Assembly (NCBI GenBank): GCA_037355855.1
Contig: CM074763.1
Coordinates: 3,286,001-3,350,000, forward strand
DNA from: Pseudo-nitzschia pungens
Taxonomy: Eukaryota; Bacillariophyta; Bacillariophyceae; Bacillariales; Bacillariaceae
Direction: 5' to 3'
Length of the DNA: 64,000 nucleotides
In this document: positions 53,626-63,951 of the stretch, one piece after another
Layout: each line of letters opens with the position of its first letter
Numbering within the stretch: the stretch's first letter is position 1
Notes under the pieces: generated by a model
The model's database searches: none
Seen by the model: only the letters and a program-made list of their open reading frames with translations
Told to the model about the DNA's origin: nothing
Program-made: the position numbers and the translations under genes

Positions 53626-54423
53626 ACAGGGGTCATAATTAGAAGGGGTGTGCCACGATCACTAAAAATCGGCGATTCATATTCCATGTATGGTCCAAAT
53701 TACGTAAAAAAAATTCCCTCAGTCAATCTTTTTCTTCTCATAATTTACTGCATAATCACTACGTGTAGTAAAAGTGTAAGTTACCTGATTAACCAACTTA
53801 TCCAAAAGTTAGTCTTTCGGCCGATAGGGTTCTTTTACGAAATTTCGGTACGGTACACTTCCAATCACTCTCCAACTTTTAAATTTGATATGCAGTTCAC
53901 GTATATAGTTGAGAGTCAAGTAGTAAGTAATCTTACCTTTTTCAGTTTACATCCATCTGCTGCCTGATATTGCTGCTGATTCAAACTACCAGTGATCTGT
54001 GCCTTCCACCTGGAATATAAAATACAAAATCAGATCGTCCGTCTGTCATCCGTTTTATTTTTATTCAATTAAAAGCTTCCACTTGGAACCAAAATTTGGA
54101 CCATCCATCCAAATAAATAACTTTATGTTCCATCCATCTAGACTGAAAAGCAGTTACATATTCATAATCCTTGTAAAAAATTGGGCTAGTAGATACAATA
54201 TTATTTTTTTACAATTTTTGATGGAGTTGTTATAGATTAAAGTGTAATAGTTTTTGTTAGTATTATGCAGTGAAAGTGGAAAAAAAAATTTGAGGTTGAG
54301 GGAAATTTTTCTAAATTGGACCACACATGGAATATGGAGTGCCCTTTTTTTACTAGTATTTGTATGTCGAACACGGACGACGGACAGACGTAGTGGCACA
54401 CCCCTTCTAATTATGACCCCTGT
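53626..54423. mobile_element. 0.8-kb MITE-like element with 31-bp perfect terminal inverted repeats
   Basis: The ends 53626-53656 and 54393-54423 are exact reverse complements (ACAGGGGTCATAATTAGAAG at the outer side). Imperfect pairing continues inward through TTCCATGTATGGTCCAAAT (about 53682-53700) against its inverted partner near 54313-54335. The interior is AT-rich and has no long frame, so the element is non-autonomous. GTCCA/TGGACC words recur inside. The surrounding region 53206-54995 otherwise shows no gene. Confidence 0.85.
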
Positions 54424-54603
54424 ACATAAATACGTATGAGTTCTTGGGGCAAGGCAAGTTCGAAAGGGGAGCTACGAACGCAAAAGGTTTACTCGTAGGC
54501 TCTACTCGTACGACAATCCAAGTTGGAGTGAACGCCCAAGAAGTGCAATAAGTGTTGGCGGACATTATTTCTTTGGAGAGTATCAAGGTTGGGTTCGTCC
54601 AAA

Positions 54604-54661
54604 AACTGGTTCGCGACCCATCGCGACCAAACGCGACCGGATCGCGACCCAATCGCGACTT
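54604..54661. repeat. Cluster of TCGCGACC words upstream of the transposase
   Basis: Five spaced copies of (T/A)CGCGACC occur in 58 bases, about 340-390 bases before the transposase start. Such subterminal clusters are the usual transposase-binding arrays of CACTA/Plavaka elements, so these could be binding sites. A related GGTCGCGAC lies at 61632. Confidence 0.45.
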
Positions 54662-54995
54662 GTCTAAAAAAAATTCGACCCCAATTTTTTATTTCACAAC
54701 CTTTTTTCCATTATTCTCCACTTTTTTCCATTATTCTCAACCACATTTCTCCCTTTTCTCAACTCCCCCAACGTGTCGACGGAAATGTTCTCTTCTTGAC
54801 CCTGACATTCAGTCCCTCTTCACATTTTCATTCCATTTTACACATTTGACACACTTGACTCAACACAACAAATAATTTTTAATCCAATTTACTTCAATCA
54901 CACCAAAGTGTTTCGTCACGCACCTTTGTGAACTTTTTTTTTCAGTGGTGTCACATCACATACCGGGACATCGCATCACAAAAACACACACCACC

Positions 54996-57900
54996 ATGCC
55001 GAAAGCTTCCTCGGACCCAAGGCACTTTGCCAATGAGCCCAGAATACCCAAGACATTCCATTGTCGCAACTGCATTGCCTCCGGAAGAAGAAGAAAATCA
55101 AAATCCTTCAAGGGATACAAACAAGAATCAAGCCACTTTCACACCTACCGATACGTATCTCAAGGCCTCTCCAGGCATCTCTATTCCAACAGTGATTGCC
55201 GAACTTATTATGTTAAGAACGATCTTATGGATTTTATTTCTTCTGCGAAAGCCGAAGTCACCCTCCCTTTGGTCCGACACACACCATCACAGTATGGACT
55301 GACAATGACACAGAATGGACCACAAATCCCCCCCTCCCTTGCCCCAAATGACAACGCCGCAACAACTTCTATCCATACCTCACTCAATCCTCAAGTGATC
55401 GCCAATGTACTCATCCCACCCATGGACAGACAGGCAATCGAATCGCATATGGCTGAAAATGAGGAACAAATGAATGCAATCGATTCCGATGTTGATGCAC
55501 CTGACAATTTTGATGCCAGTTCTGACACCGAAATATCTGATTCCGAAATCATGAAAAGCACCACCATTTCCATAAACGAAAGAGAGGAAACATTCCGGAA
55601 TTGCACTCTGTTCCCACCCCGTCCGGAACTTATTGCTGAAATCAATCTCCTCAACATTATATCGCAGCACAAGCTACCTCTTTCCACTTATCAAACCATT
55701 TTCAACTGGGCGAAAGACAGCAACAATCTTCCCGGTTTTGATTTCAAGGTTACACCAACAAGAAAACGTGACGCCATTTTTCAAGAAATAAAAAAAAATC
55801 TTGGCATATCTTCTGAACCCAAATTTGAGCCCAAAATTGTGAATTGGCTTCCCGACAACAAACCCACCCAAATCTACGTCCGCTCTTTTCTGGATGCTTT
55901 GTATTCCCTGCTGTCAAACCCAGATTTAATGATGGAAGAAAATTTGTCATTCCCCAACAGCAATACCCCCTTGTCACCAGAGCATTTCCCGGTTCGAACT
56001 GATTCTTGTCCCATCACTGAGTTGCACCACGGATCATGGTGGTCGGATTCTTGGAGATCCCTCTGCATAGAAGAAAATTCTGAAATCCTTGTTCCCATCA
56101 TTTTTTACATGGATGGAATTAGCTTGGATGCGCATGGAAGACTATCACTGACTCCACTCAACATGACCCTAGGCATATTCAACATTGAAACCAGGAAAAG
56201 GCCGGAAGCATGGACAACAATCTATTTTCATCCTGACTCAGATTTGGAGAGCATCCACCATTCAAGAAAACCATCTCCAAAAGAATCAATCCAAAACCTC
56301 CATAATGCCCTAGAAGTGGCGCTCCGATCTTTCAAAGAAGCATGCGAGTCCACCCATGAAGGCATCCAATGGGATTTTCTCCCTTATGCCGGCCAATTGT
56401 GGCAAGTCAAAATGAAATTTGCAATAGCCTATGTCATCGGTGACACAGAACTGCATGATAAATTATGCGGCAAATATGGTTCCCGGTCGGGGGGTGTACA
56501 AAAGCTTTGCCGACACTGTAACTGTTCCACCAAGGACATAAATATTCCATCAGCACAACAAACAGCCTCTCTTTGGGTCCCATCAGATTTTCATACATTT
56601 CCAGACTCAGATGCCACCACCACCAAGGAATATTTCAACAATATTTCTCACCACCAAATCAGAAATGCATTCCACAGTCTCAACTTTGGTACCAATGTAA
56701 ACAACATCCACCTAGCCACGCCCGGTGAATGCCTCCACATGCACCAGCTGGGGTGTGCCAAACGAGAGGTAGAATCCCTGGAGCAACTGATGAAGGGTTC
56801 AATATCATGCCCGTATGCTGATCACCTAAAGACCGGTGTTTCCACAGTAAATACAATTGGGCATGTCTCTCAAAAATATGGAGCCCTACTCTCACGGCAG
56901 TCGGATCGTGACTTCCCCAGAACTAAATTCAGCTCCAATCTTCTATCTGTCACTAAAAAAGAGGGCCACGATTACAGTGGTATGCTGATTTTGATTCTTC
57001 TAACATTGGTTTCTGAATCCGGCAATGCAATTTTGAGGGACAACTCATTTGTGAAGAAGCACATTGATGTTATCGAACAAATCATCTCTATGGAAGAATT
57101 TCTCAAACACGGCCGTCCCACCACAAAGTGCATCAAAAATCTTCCCAAAACCATCATTCATTTCCTCAACTCTATCAATGGCACCTGCCTTAGGAAGGGA
57201 ATGGGAACAAAATTGATAAAAAATCACCTCTACTTTCACATTCCGAAGTACATCAGTCTGTGGGGTCCAACATTAGGTTTCGATTCTGCATATAGTGAAA
57301 GTCACCACAAGACAGAAATAAAAGCACCATCCAAAAATACTCAACAAAATGCCGCAACCTTAGTCCATCAGACAACCTGTCGGAAAGAAGAAGCATCTCT
57401 CCTTCGACTCGCAACCTCTCATTACAAGTTGAAGAAAGTGGGTGGTGATCCGAAAGTCATATCCCGCAGGCCATCCCAGTATGGTGCCCGTTTCACCATT
57501 TTTCAAGATGGAACCAAAAGTTCGATGCGATGGCTCAGACAACGGAACTACAACAAACCATTTCATTCATCAATTGTACTAGATTTTGTTTGTGACTCCG
57601 TCCTTCCTTTGCTGAATGACACATCCAGCATATTTGGGTTCACCGAACACAACAGATGGGATTCTGTGAATCGTGTCAACTACCTGTTCCGATGTTACCC
57701 CTCATACAGGTCTGATTCAGGCCAAGTTAACAGTGTATGGTTTGACTGGGCAATGTTTGCAGTTGATGACAACACTGAAATCCCCTGTCAAATGCTGTGT
57801 TTTCTGCATGTGAAAGATTTGAAACAACCCACATCGGCTGTGAATGGATACAATGTCGATTCCGATGGCATCTACGCGGTTGTCAGAAAGTTTAAAGAGG

Positions 57901-58187
57901 ATCCGAGGTCTACATCATCTCACTTTGTAAAAAGTGGCTATCTCGACAATACTTTATATTTATTTAACACTGACACTATTCTTTCTGAACTGGCAGTTGT
58001 TCCTGAACTGGACGAGAATGCGGAACCAGTAAACAATGGTCTGTGGTTGGTTGTTCACAATCGATTGCAATGGCTCGAATTCTTTGAAAAGAGGAATAAT
58101 TCTATGACATATACTACCTACGAGAGCCTCTACTCCGCTTGTCCTGTACAACGAGAGGAATCAGACAACACCGGCATGGCGGAATGA
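54996..58187 (+). CDS. CACTA/Plavaka-type transposase, complete
   Basis: The frame from ATG 54996 (context CACCATG) is 1063 residues with no internal stop. The N-terminus has a zinc-finger-like region: FHCRNC, then GLSRHLYSNSDC (about 20-70), the arrangement of Plavaka transposases. The DDE core begins at about 370 with IIFYMDGISLDAHGRLSLTP, followed by LGIFNIETRKRP, matching the first-Asp block of the Transposase_21/Plavaka families. KLCRHCNCSTKD (about 505) and LHMHQLGCAKRE (about 580) fit the later blocks. Codon use is AT-richer than in host genes. It is probably the autonomous transposase of the element in this region, whose outer ends I could not define. Family assignment is by motif order. 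Confidence 0.75.
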   Translation: MPKASSDPRHFANEPRIPKTFHCRNCIASGRRRKSKSFKGYKQESSHFHTYRYVSQGLSRHLYSNSDCRTYYVKNDLMDFISSAKAEVTLPLVRHTPSQYGLTMTQNGPQIPPSLAPNDNAATTSIHTSLNPQVIANVLIPPMDRQAIESHMAENEEQMNAIDSDVDAPDNFDASSDTEISDSEIMKSTTISINEREETFRNCTLFPPRPELIAEINLLNIISQHKLPLSTYQTIFNWAKDSNNLPGFDFKVTPTRKRDAIFQEIKKNLGISSEPKFEPKIVNWLPDNKPTQIYVRSFLDALYSLLSNPDLMMEENLSFPNSNTPLSPEHFPVRTDSCPITELHHGSWWSDSWRSLCIEENSEILVPIIFYMDGISLDAHGRLSLTPLNMTLGIFNIETRKRPEAWTTIYFHPDSDLESIHHSRKPSPKESIQNLHNALEVALRSFKEACESTHEGIQWDFLPYAGQLWQVKMKFAIAYVIGDTELHDKLCGKYGSRSGGVQKLCRHCNCSTKDINIPSAQQTASLWVPSDFHTFPDSDATTTKEYFNNISHHQIRNAFHSLNFGTNVNNIHLATPGECLHMHQLGCAKREVESLEQLMKGSISCPYADHLKTGVSTVNTIGHVSQKYGALLSRQSDRDFPRTKFSSNLLSVTKKEGHDYSGMLILILLTLVSESGNAILRDNSFVKKHIDVIEQIISMEEFLKHGRPTTKCIKNLPKTIIHFLNSINGTCLRKGMGTKLIKNHLYFHIPKYISLWGPTLGFDSAYSESHHKTEIKAPSKNTQQNAATLVHQTTCRKEEASLLRLATSHYKLKKVGGDPKVISRRPSQYGARFTIFQDGTKSSMRWLRQRNYNKPFHSSIVLDFVCDSVLPLLNDTSSIFGFTEHNRWDSVNRVNYLFRCYPSYRSDSGQVNSVWFDWAMFAVDDNTEIPCQMLCFLHVKDLKQPTSAVNGYNVDSDGIYAVVRKFKEDPRSTSSHFVKSGYLDNTLYLFNTDTILSELAVVPELDENAEPVNNGLWLVVHNRLQWLEFFEKRNNSMTYTTYESLYSACPVQREESDNTGMAE

Positions 58188-58249
58188 ACCCTTCCACAAT
58201 ACTAGGCACGTAACTAAATAATAAAAAATCTTTGTATCATTTGCTCAGT

Positions 58250-58780
58250 TGCGAATCGATCCATCGCATATTCCGATCCGTATCAAAATCGATCGATCCG
58301 TCGCTCCTTTTCGGAACAACCGAAAATCGATCCGTCGCTCCTTTCTGGAACAACCAAAAATCAATCGATCCGTTGCTCCATTTCATAACATCCAAAAATC
58401 AATCGATCCGTCGCTCCATTTCATAACATCCGAAAATCGATCCGTCGTTCTATTTCATAACGAACCGAGCAACCGAACGATCCTTCGCTCTTTTCTGCAA
58501 CAACCGATCGATCGATCCGTCGCTCCAAATCGATCCGTCGCTTCATTGCATCGTTCCATTTCATAACATCCGAAAATCGATCGATCGATCCGTCGCTCCT
58601 TTCTGGAACAACCGAAAATCAATCGATCGATCCATCGCTCCTTTCTGGAACATCAGAAAATCAATCGATCCGTCGCTCCTTTCTGGAACAACCAAAACTC
58701 TATCGATCGATCGATCGCTTCTTTCTGGAACAAACCCAAATCGATCGATCCTTCGATCTTCTATTTGAATCAGTCGTTCC
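58250..58780. repeat. Degenerate ~35-45-bp minisatellite (CGATCCGTCGCTCC)
   Basis: At least ten units share ATCGATCCGTCGCTCC followed by TTTCTGGAACAACC or ATTTCATAACATCC. Nested CGAT/GATC tetramer runs are present. The array starts directly after the transposase gene. Open frames in it on both strands are by-products of the repeat. Confidence 0.88.
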
Positions 58781-58859
58781 GCCAAAACTCTGAAACCTCC
58801 TCTTCCTCAGTGTCTGATTCTGATGGTAGTGAAGCCGAACCGTAGTCAATTAAATTTGG

Positions 58860-59624
58860 ATGAAGAACCGGAAAATAAATCAAAGGGCCGAATCTGTCAT
58901 TGAGATGAAAGACAGTACTTCCATGAAGAAGTTTAAAATGGTGGCAGCAAACACAAAAGTACTGCAGACACTCACCACCTTTGAGGATGAAGAAAAACAC
59001 CTGGAATGTCCTGGCTCTATGCATGGTTTATTCTGCTACGATGAAGTTGTTGAGAAACCACATTTAAAACCAACTGCCACAACCGAGAATAAGGACTATA
59101 AGAGAGAGGATAAGCCAAAACTAACATTCCTTGTGGGTCCTGGTTTTAATGCCTATCGGCGGTCATTTGGAGAACGCTTGATCGATGCCGGCAATTGGTT
59201 CGTGAAAAATTCATTTGATCCTAAGAAACCAGAAACCCACGTCGGACCTTATCACACAGAAAGTGTACGACAACATTACAGGGCAGTTTTTGGTGCTAGA
59301 GGGCGAGGTTCAGATGAGCAAGTGGAAGAATCGGATGGAAGAATTGAAGAGACAGATCAACTTTTGACAGAGGAACAAATCGAAACCATTATTAGTGGTG
59401 AAACTAATGGTATGACAATGCAACAAAGATTCCACTTCCGTGGTATGGTATATACTCAGATCACAGATGACAACCCGACCGCTACTACTGTGTCACAAAG
59501 GAGTTTGGAAAAGTACATCCGAAACGTGAAACAAGCCATCAAAGGGAAGAAGAAGAAGAAAAAAAAAGGGGGGGGAAGAAGGGCAAGAAGAGCTCAACAT
59601 CAAGCCTTCCATTCGACCAGATGA
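58860..59624 (+). CDS. Lysine-rich protein of unknown function, probably frameshifted at its 3' end
   Basis: The 254-residue frame starts at ATG 58860. A stretch about 85-135 (GFNAYRRSFGERLIDAGNWF) looks folded. The C-terminus runs into poly-Lys/Gly encoded by a 9-base A run and an 8-base G run (59559-59575). After the G run another frame continues openly with KKGKKSSTSS and two exact KKPPPG...PG repeats to a stop at 59702. The original protein therefore probably ended in that tail, and one base was gained or lost in the homopolymer, by mutation or sequencing error. I do not type the joined protein. It sits downstream of the Plavaka-type transposase in the same direction and may belong to that element. 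No family was recognised. Confidence 0.5.
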   Translation: MKNRKINQRAESVIEMKDSTSMKKFKMVAANTKVLQTLTTFEDEEKHLECPGSMHGLFCYDEVVEKPHLKPTATTENKDYKREDKPKLTFLVGPGFNAYRRSFGERLIDAGNWFVKNSFDPKKPETHVGPYHTESVRQHYRAVFGARGRGSDEQVEESDGRIEETDQLLTEEQIETIISGETNGMTMQQRFHFRGMVYTQITDDNPTATTVSQRSLEKYIRNVKQAIKGKKKKKKKGGGRRARRAQHQAFHSTR

Positions 59625-59824
59625 AGAAGCCACCACCAGGATTGGATCCGGGAAAAAAGCCACCACCAGGATCGAATCCGGGAAAAAAGCCACCACCTAA
59701 GTAAGACACAGGATGGGTATCAAAACATTGTAAAAATGGATCAAATAATTTAGGAATTAGTAGTAACGATTATGATAATATTATAATAAATCAATAAAAA
59801 TGTACTCTTACAACCCAAAAAAAC

Positions 59825-60788
59825 AATAAACTTCTTACTACCAGGAGTTATAGTATGATGGATGTAAGTTCTGCTTTCTCAGTAAAATTCCCAGCACCAG
59901 AGTTTACACAACAGACTGTGCATATTTCCTGTGTATGGGTCAGCACACTGTCACAAATTTTTTCTATTCCACACTGAATAATGGTGTGTACTATATGCAT
60001 ATATTAGAAAAGTAAATAGGAATAAACTTCTTGCTACCAATTATATTATGAATGTAAGAAGTTCTGATTTGTCAGAAAAATTCTCAGGAACCGAGTTTAC
60101 ACCACAGAAAAGGCATATTTGCTGTGTATGGGTCGCACTAACTATCATTTGTTGTATTCCACGCTGAATAATGGTCAGTATATGCATCTATTAGAATATT
60201 AAAAATGAATAAACTTGCTACCAATTATATTATGGATGTAAGTTCTGCTTTCTCAGTAAAATTCCCAGCACCGGAGTTTACACAACAGAATGTGCATATT
60301 TCCTGTGTATGGGTCACACTGTCACAAAATTTTTTTGTATTCCACACTGAATAATGGTGAGTATATGCATCTATTAGAATAGTAAATAGGAGGAATAAAC
60401 TTCTTGCTACCAATTATATTATGAATGTAAGTTCTGATTTGTCAGAAAAATTCTCAGTTTCCGAGTTTACACCACAGAAAATGCATATTTGCTGTGTAGG
60501 GGTCGCACTAACTATCATTTGTTGTATTCCACGCTGAATAATGGTCAGTATATGCATCTATTAGAATAGTAAAAAGGAATAAACTTGCTACCAATTATAT
60601 GTTGGATGTGACACCTGGTGTCTGGGGACCATACCCAGTACACCACAGAATGTGCATATTTCCTGTCTATGGGTCACAGTTTCCGGCATTTTTTTGTGTT
60701 CTATTGTTAAAAATGCACAGATACACAAGTGGCTATGTAAGATAATGGTGATTATTTGGTTACTAGTATGTCCAAGAATATGAAATAG
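59825..60788 (+). repeat. Satellite-like tandem repeat, ~185-bp units in A-B-A-B-A order
   Basis: Units starting AATAAACTT begin at 59825, 60021, 60208, 60394 and 60578, with a remnant at 60789. Units 1, 3 and 5 share TTCCTGTGTATGGG-type words, and units 1 and 3 also share CTGCTTTCTCAG. Units 2 and 4 share GATTTGTCAGAAAAATTCTCAG and TTTGCTGTGTA. The array is therefore built of ~370-bp dimers. Confidence 0.88.
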
Positions 60789-60789
60789 A

Positions 60790-61660
60790 ATAAACCAGGA
60801 TGAAAAATTTGACAAAAAAAGTAGTAGTCCAGTCCCTTGGCAAAGAAAAATATATTTCTTGTGAAGGACTCCATCCTACCACATCTGACGCTTATGGTCA
60901 TAAGGGTACCACAGAGACTGTACGATCCTTTTGTTATAGCTATGGATATTGTCATTATATATGTGAATCTATCACAGCCAGTACTATCACTCGTACAACT
61001 CATACTTGAACTGGTGGTGCTGCTGGTATACTTGTGTAGTAGTACTACTACTAGTAATTTTTGCCTACTGTACAGCAGGGAATAGTAGAGCCAACAATAT
61101 AATCAGTAGTGAATATGGGTACAGTAGAGAATGAACAGAGATGTGCACAGGTGGATAAAAAAAAAATTATGGCGCGGGATGGGAATCCTCTTAAACATTT
61201 GGCCACGTCACCTACAATTTCCATAGTGAAGTGTATGCCATTACAAGTTGCGGGGATGGTGAGAGGAAAATGATTAACAGGTTTTTTGTTAGTGGTGAAA
61301 AAACTGTGTTCACAATTTTCTGGCTTCACATTTTTTTTTTACTTCATATTTTTTTTACTTCCGACGCCCGAAAAAATGCCTACCGTATATGATGAGTATC
61401 AGCAAATAGAAAAGAAAGCAGATTGCAATGCACCAAGAAAGAATCGAAGTGGAAAAATTGTATCCAATGCTAATACAGGTGAGGATACTACTGCTAGTAC
61501 GTCTGATAACTGTCACGCAACCCCGTAGCGACCCCCCGTGGCAACCTCATTTGTGTGCAGATTTAACACGACATATGTTTGCATCACCTTGCGTTGCACG
61601 ACCTATACGTTCAAGGTTATTGCGCGGTTTGGGTCGCGACAGGGGGTTGCGAAAATCAGA
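60790..61660. other. AT-rich spacer between satellite arrays
   Basis: No convincing gene is seen. A short frame with an ATG at 61376 (MPTVYDEYQQIEKK..., about 50 codons to 61528) is hydrophilic and not recognised. TAGTAGTACTACTACTA at about 61036-61052 is an imperfect palindrome. Confidence 0.4.
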
Positions 61661-61661
61661 C

Positions 61662-62208
61662 TCCGTGGTTGTGAAACGCAGACTCAGTGGTTGTGAAACG
61701 CAGACTCCGTGGTTGTGAAACTCAGACTCCGTGGTTGTGAAACGCAGACTCCGTGGTTGTGAAACGCAGACTCCGTGGTTGTGAAACGCAGACTCTGTGG
61801 TTCTGAAACGCAGACTCTGTGGTTCTGAAACGCAGACTCTGTGGTTCTGAAACGCAGACTCCGTGGTTGTGAAACGCAGACTTCGTGGTTGTGAAACGCA
61901 GACTCCGTGGTTGTGAAACTCAGACTCCGTGGTTGTGAAACGCAGACTCTGTGGTTGTGAAACGCAGACTCCGTGGTTCTGAAACGCAGACTCCGTGGTT
62001 GTGAAACGCAGACTCCGTGGTTGTGAAACGCAGACTCCGTGGTTGTGAAACTCAGACTCCGTGGTTCTGAAACGCAGACTCCGTGGTTGTGAAACGCAGA
62101 CTCCGTGGTTGTGAAACGCAGACTCTGTGGTTCTGAAACGCAGACTCCGTGGTTGTGAAACGCAGACTCTGTGGTTGTGAAACGCAGACTCCGTGGTTGT
62201 GAAACGCA
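61662..62208 (+). repeat. 22-bp minisatellite, about 25 units
   Basis: Head-to-tail copies of CCGTGGTTGTGAAACGCAGACT are present. Variants occur at fixed places: GTT/TCT, CGC/CTC and TCC/TCT. Because 22 is not a multiple of 3, the minus-strand open frame cycles through all three readings and is not a gene. Confidence 0.93.
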
Positions 62209-62360
62209 ACCTCTTACTATTCTGAATTACTTCCTATGTGGTTGCGAAAATCAGACTCCGTGGTTGTGAAACGCAACCTCTTACTATTCTGAATTACTTC
62301 CTATGTGGTTGCGAAAATCAGACTCTGTGGTTGTGAAACGCAACCTCTTACTATTCTGAA
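62208..62360 (+). repeat. 67-bp compound repeat, about 2.2 units
   Basis: Units beginning AACCTCTTACTATTCTGAA occur at 62208, 62275 and 62342. Each contains one copy of the neighbouring 22-bp unit plus TTACTTCCTATGTGGTTGCG. The array extends the 22-bp minisatellite. Confidence 0.9.
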
Positions 62361-62448
62361 ACAATTCTTACGAGTTATACCCCGTTTTGAATATCATAAC
62401 TCGCCTCCACAATTACAATTCCACTATGTCTTTTTTCTGCTACTTTTA

Positions 62449-63951
62449 TCATACACTCTCCATCTCACCTAGGAACTCAACCATACCTGGATCAACAAAT
62501 GCCTCTTCTTCTGAATCGTCGTCCTCCCTGCTGTCACTATCATCATTACCATCATCCTCATTACTGCTTTCACGCACAAATTTTTCCTTTACTAGCATCT
62601 CAAACTCCCTCCCAGTCTCCTCACCTTCTCTTAATTCCCTTACACGTCTACACAACCGATTGAAAACTCTCATTCCTTCCTGAGTCCATCCATCCTTTTT
62701 TCCACTTCTTTGATCGCAGTATCGTTTCTTCTCTGTACCCCTCCTCTTTGGATTTGGACCATCCTTAATTGTCTTCTGCTCAACCCACACCCTGTATTCG
62801 TTGTGAATCATCATCAAACCAAATGCCTCATCCGATACTGTAAATATCTCACTAATCAAATCTTCACTCTTTCTTGTATCAAAATTCGTAACATTTGGAT
62901 TGATCGCCGACATAATTCTTGTCAAAAAGTACTGATACTCATCGTTATCAAACATGTTAGGTCTGCGGTATTCAGGGCAAATGATATCTCTTGTCGTTAC
63001 ATCAATTTGTACTTTGCTTGGAAAATGTTCTGGTACCCTATTTGCGTAAGCGTCGTCTTCATAAACAATGCACACCAGTGAGTTCCCTGTTCATATTATG
63101 ATACACATGTGCAATTACCCTCTTTTGTTGTCACTCAACTTACCAAACCATCTTTTTCGTGCCAGCGTTTGAGTGTTATGTCGCAGCGCACTGAGTGCCA
63201 GCTTTACTGTACCCACATGGTAATTAGCAAACGTCTTGCTGGTCACCCCCTTGAGAATACTTATCCTACCCGCTTTGATTCCCTTCTCTATAATCTTGGC
63301 ATTCTCTTGTGTTTTGCTCATCGGGAATTTCGTCAATTTATATACCTTCTCTCTTATGTATTCCCTCACCTGCTTCTCAACAACTTTTCCCTTTGTGTCG
63401 GCTAGTGACAATAGATCACCCGACACCAATCCTTCCATTTGACTGCTTAACTCACTAATTTTTCTGTCCTCATTATCTGGTCCTCTCACTTCTTCGACCG
63501 GCAATGCTATACCCTTTGGAACGCCAGGTATTGCCTGTCGTTTGTTCTCCTCGTCGTTGTTGATAGGATCAGAACGTGTAGTCTTGGACAACAAAATCTC
63601 CGTCACCACCTTCTTGTAGTCACCACCCTTCTTTCCCCGCAATAAGCGCTTTATCGTCTCCACGCCTTGCTCGAAATCCTTTTTCTCCCTCTCTGCTTTA
63701 GCTCGCTTCTTCATACTACCCAGTCGTCCTGGCGGTGTCTCTTTTGTGTTCTCGTCTGTCGTCTTGCCTGTTGAATTTCCTGTCCCTCCACCGGCTCTGG
63801 ATACAATCGTCCCGAGTTCTTCATCGTCACTCAACTTTCGTTTCTTGCTCATCTCAGTAGACACTCTCACTGTCTCGTCATTTACTGTGGTCGGTCGATC
63901 CAATTCTGTTGTGTCTACTACATCCTCGTATACACTTGGCCCATACGACAT
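62449..63951 (-). CDS. Protein of unknown function, two exons, repeat-region gene
   Basis: I infer exon 1 at 63951-63144 and exon 2 at 63086-62449, joined in phase 1 over a 57-nt intron (donor GTAAGT, acceptor AACAG). The junction reads RKRWFGNSLVCIVYED and the product has 481 residues. The N-terminal 100 residues are charged and disordered, with a basic nuclear-signal-like segment (KKRAKAEREKK). A helical region (about 105-250) precedes the junction. The second part includes EYRRPNMFDNDEYQYF and ends in a long Asp/Glu/Ser-rich acidic tail. Coding sequence is AT-richer than in host genes and it lies among satellites, so it may be transposon-derived or a lineage-specific multicopy gene. I do not recognise the family. 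Confidence 0.65.

Noticed and set aside
61547..62209. 220-codon repeat protein on the minus strand
   Set aside because: The frame is produced by the 22-bp minisatellite cycling through all three readings, with no unique sequence.
61662..62360. CRISPR-like regular array
   Set aside because: The units are contiguous with no unique spacers, and the genome is eukaryotic.
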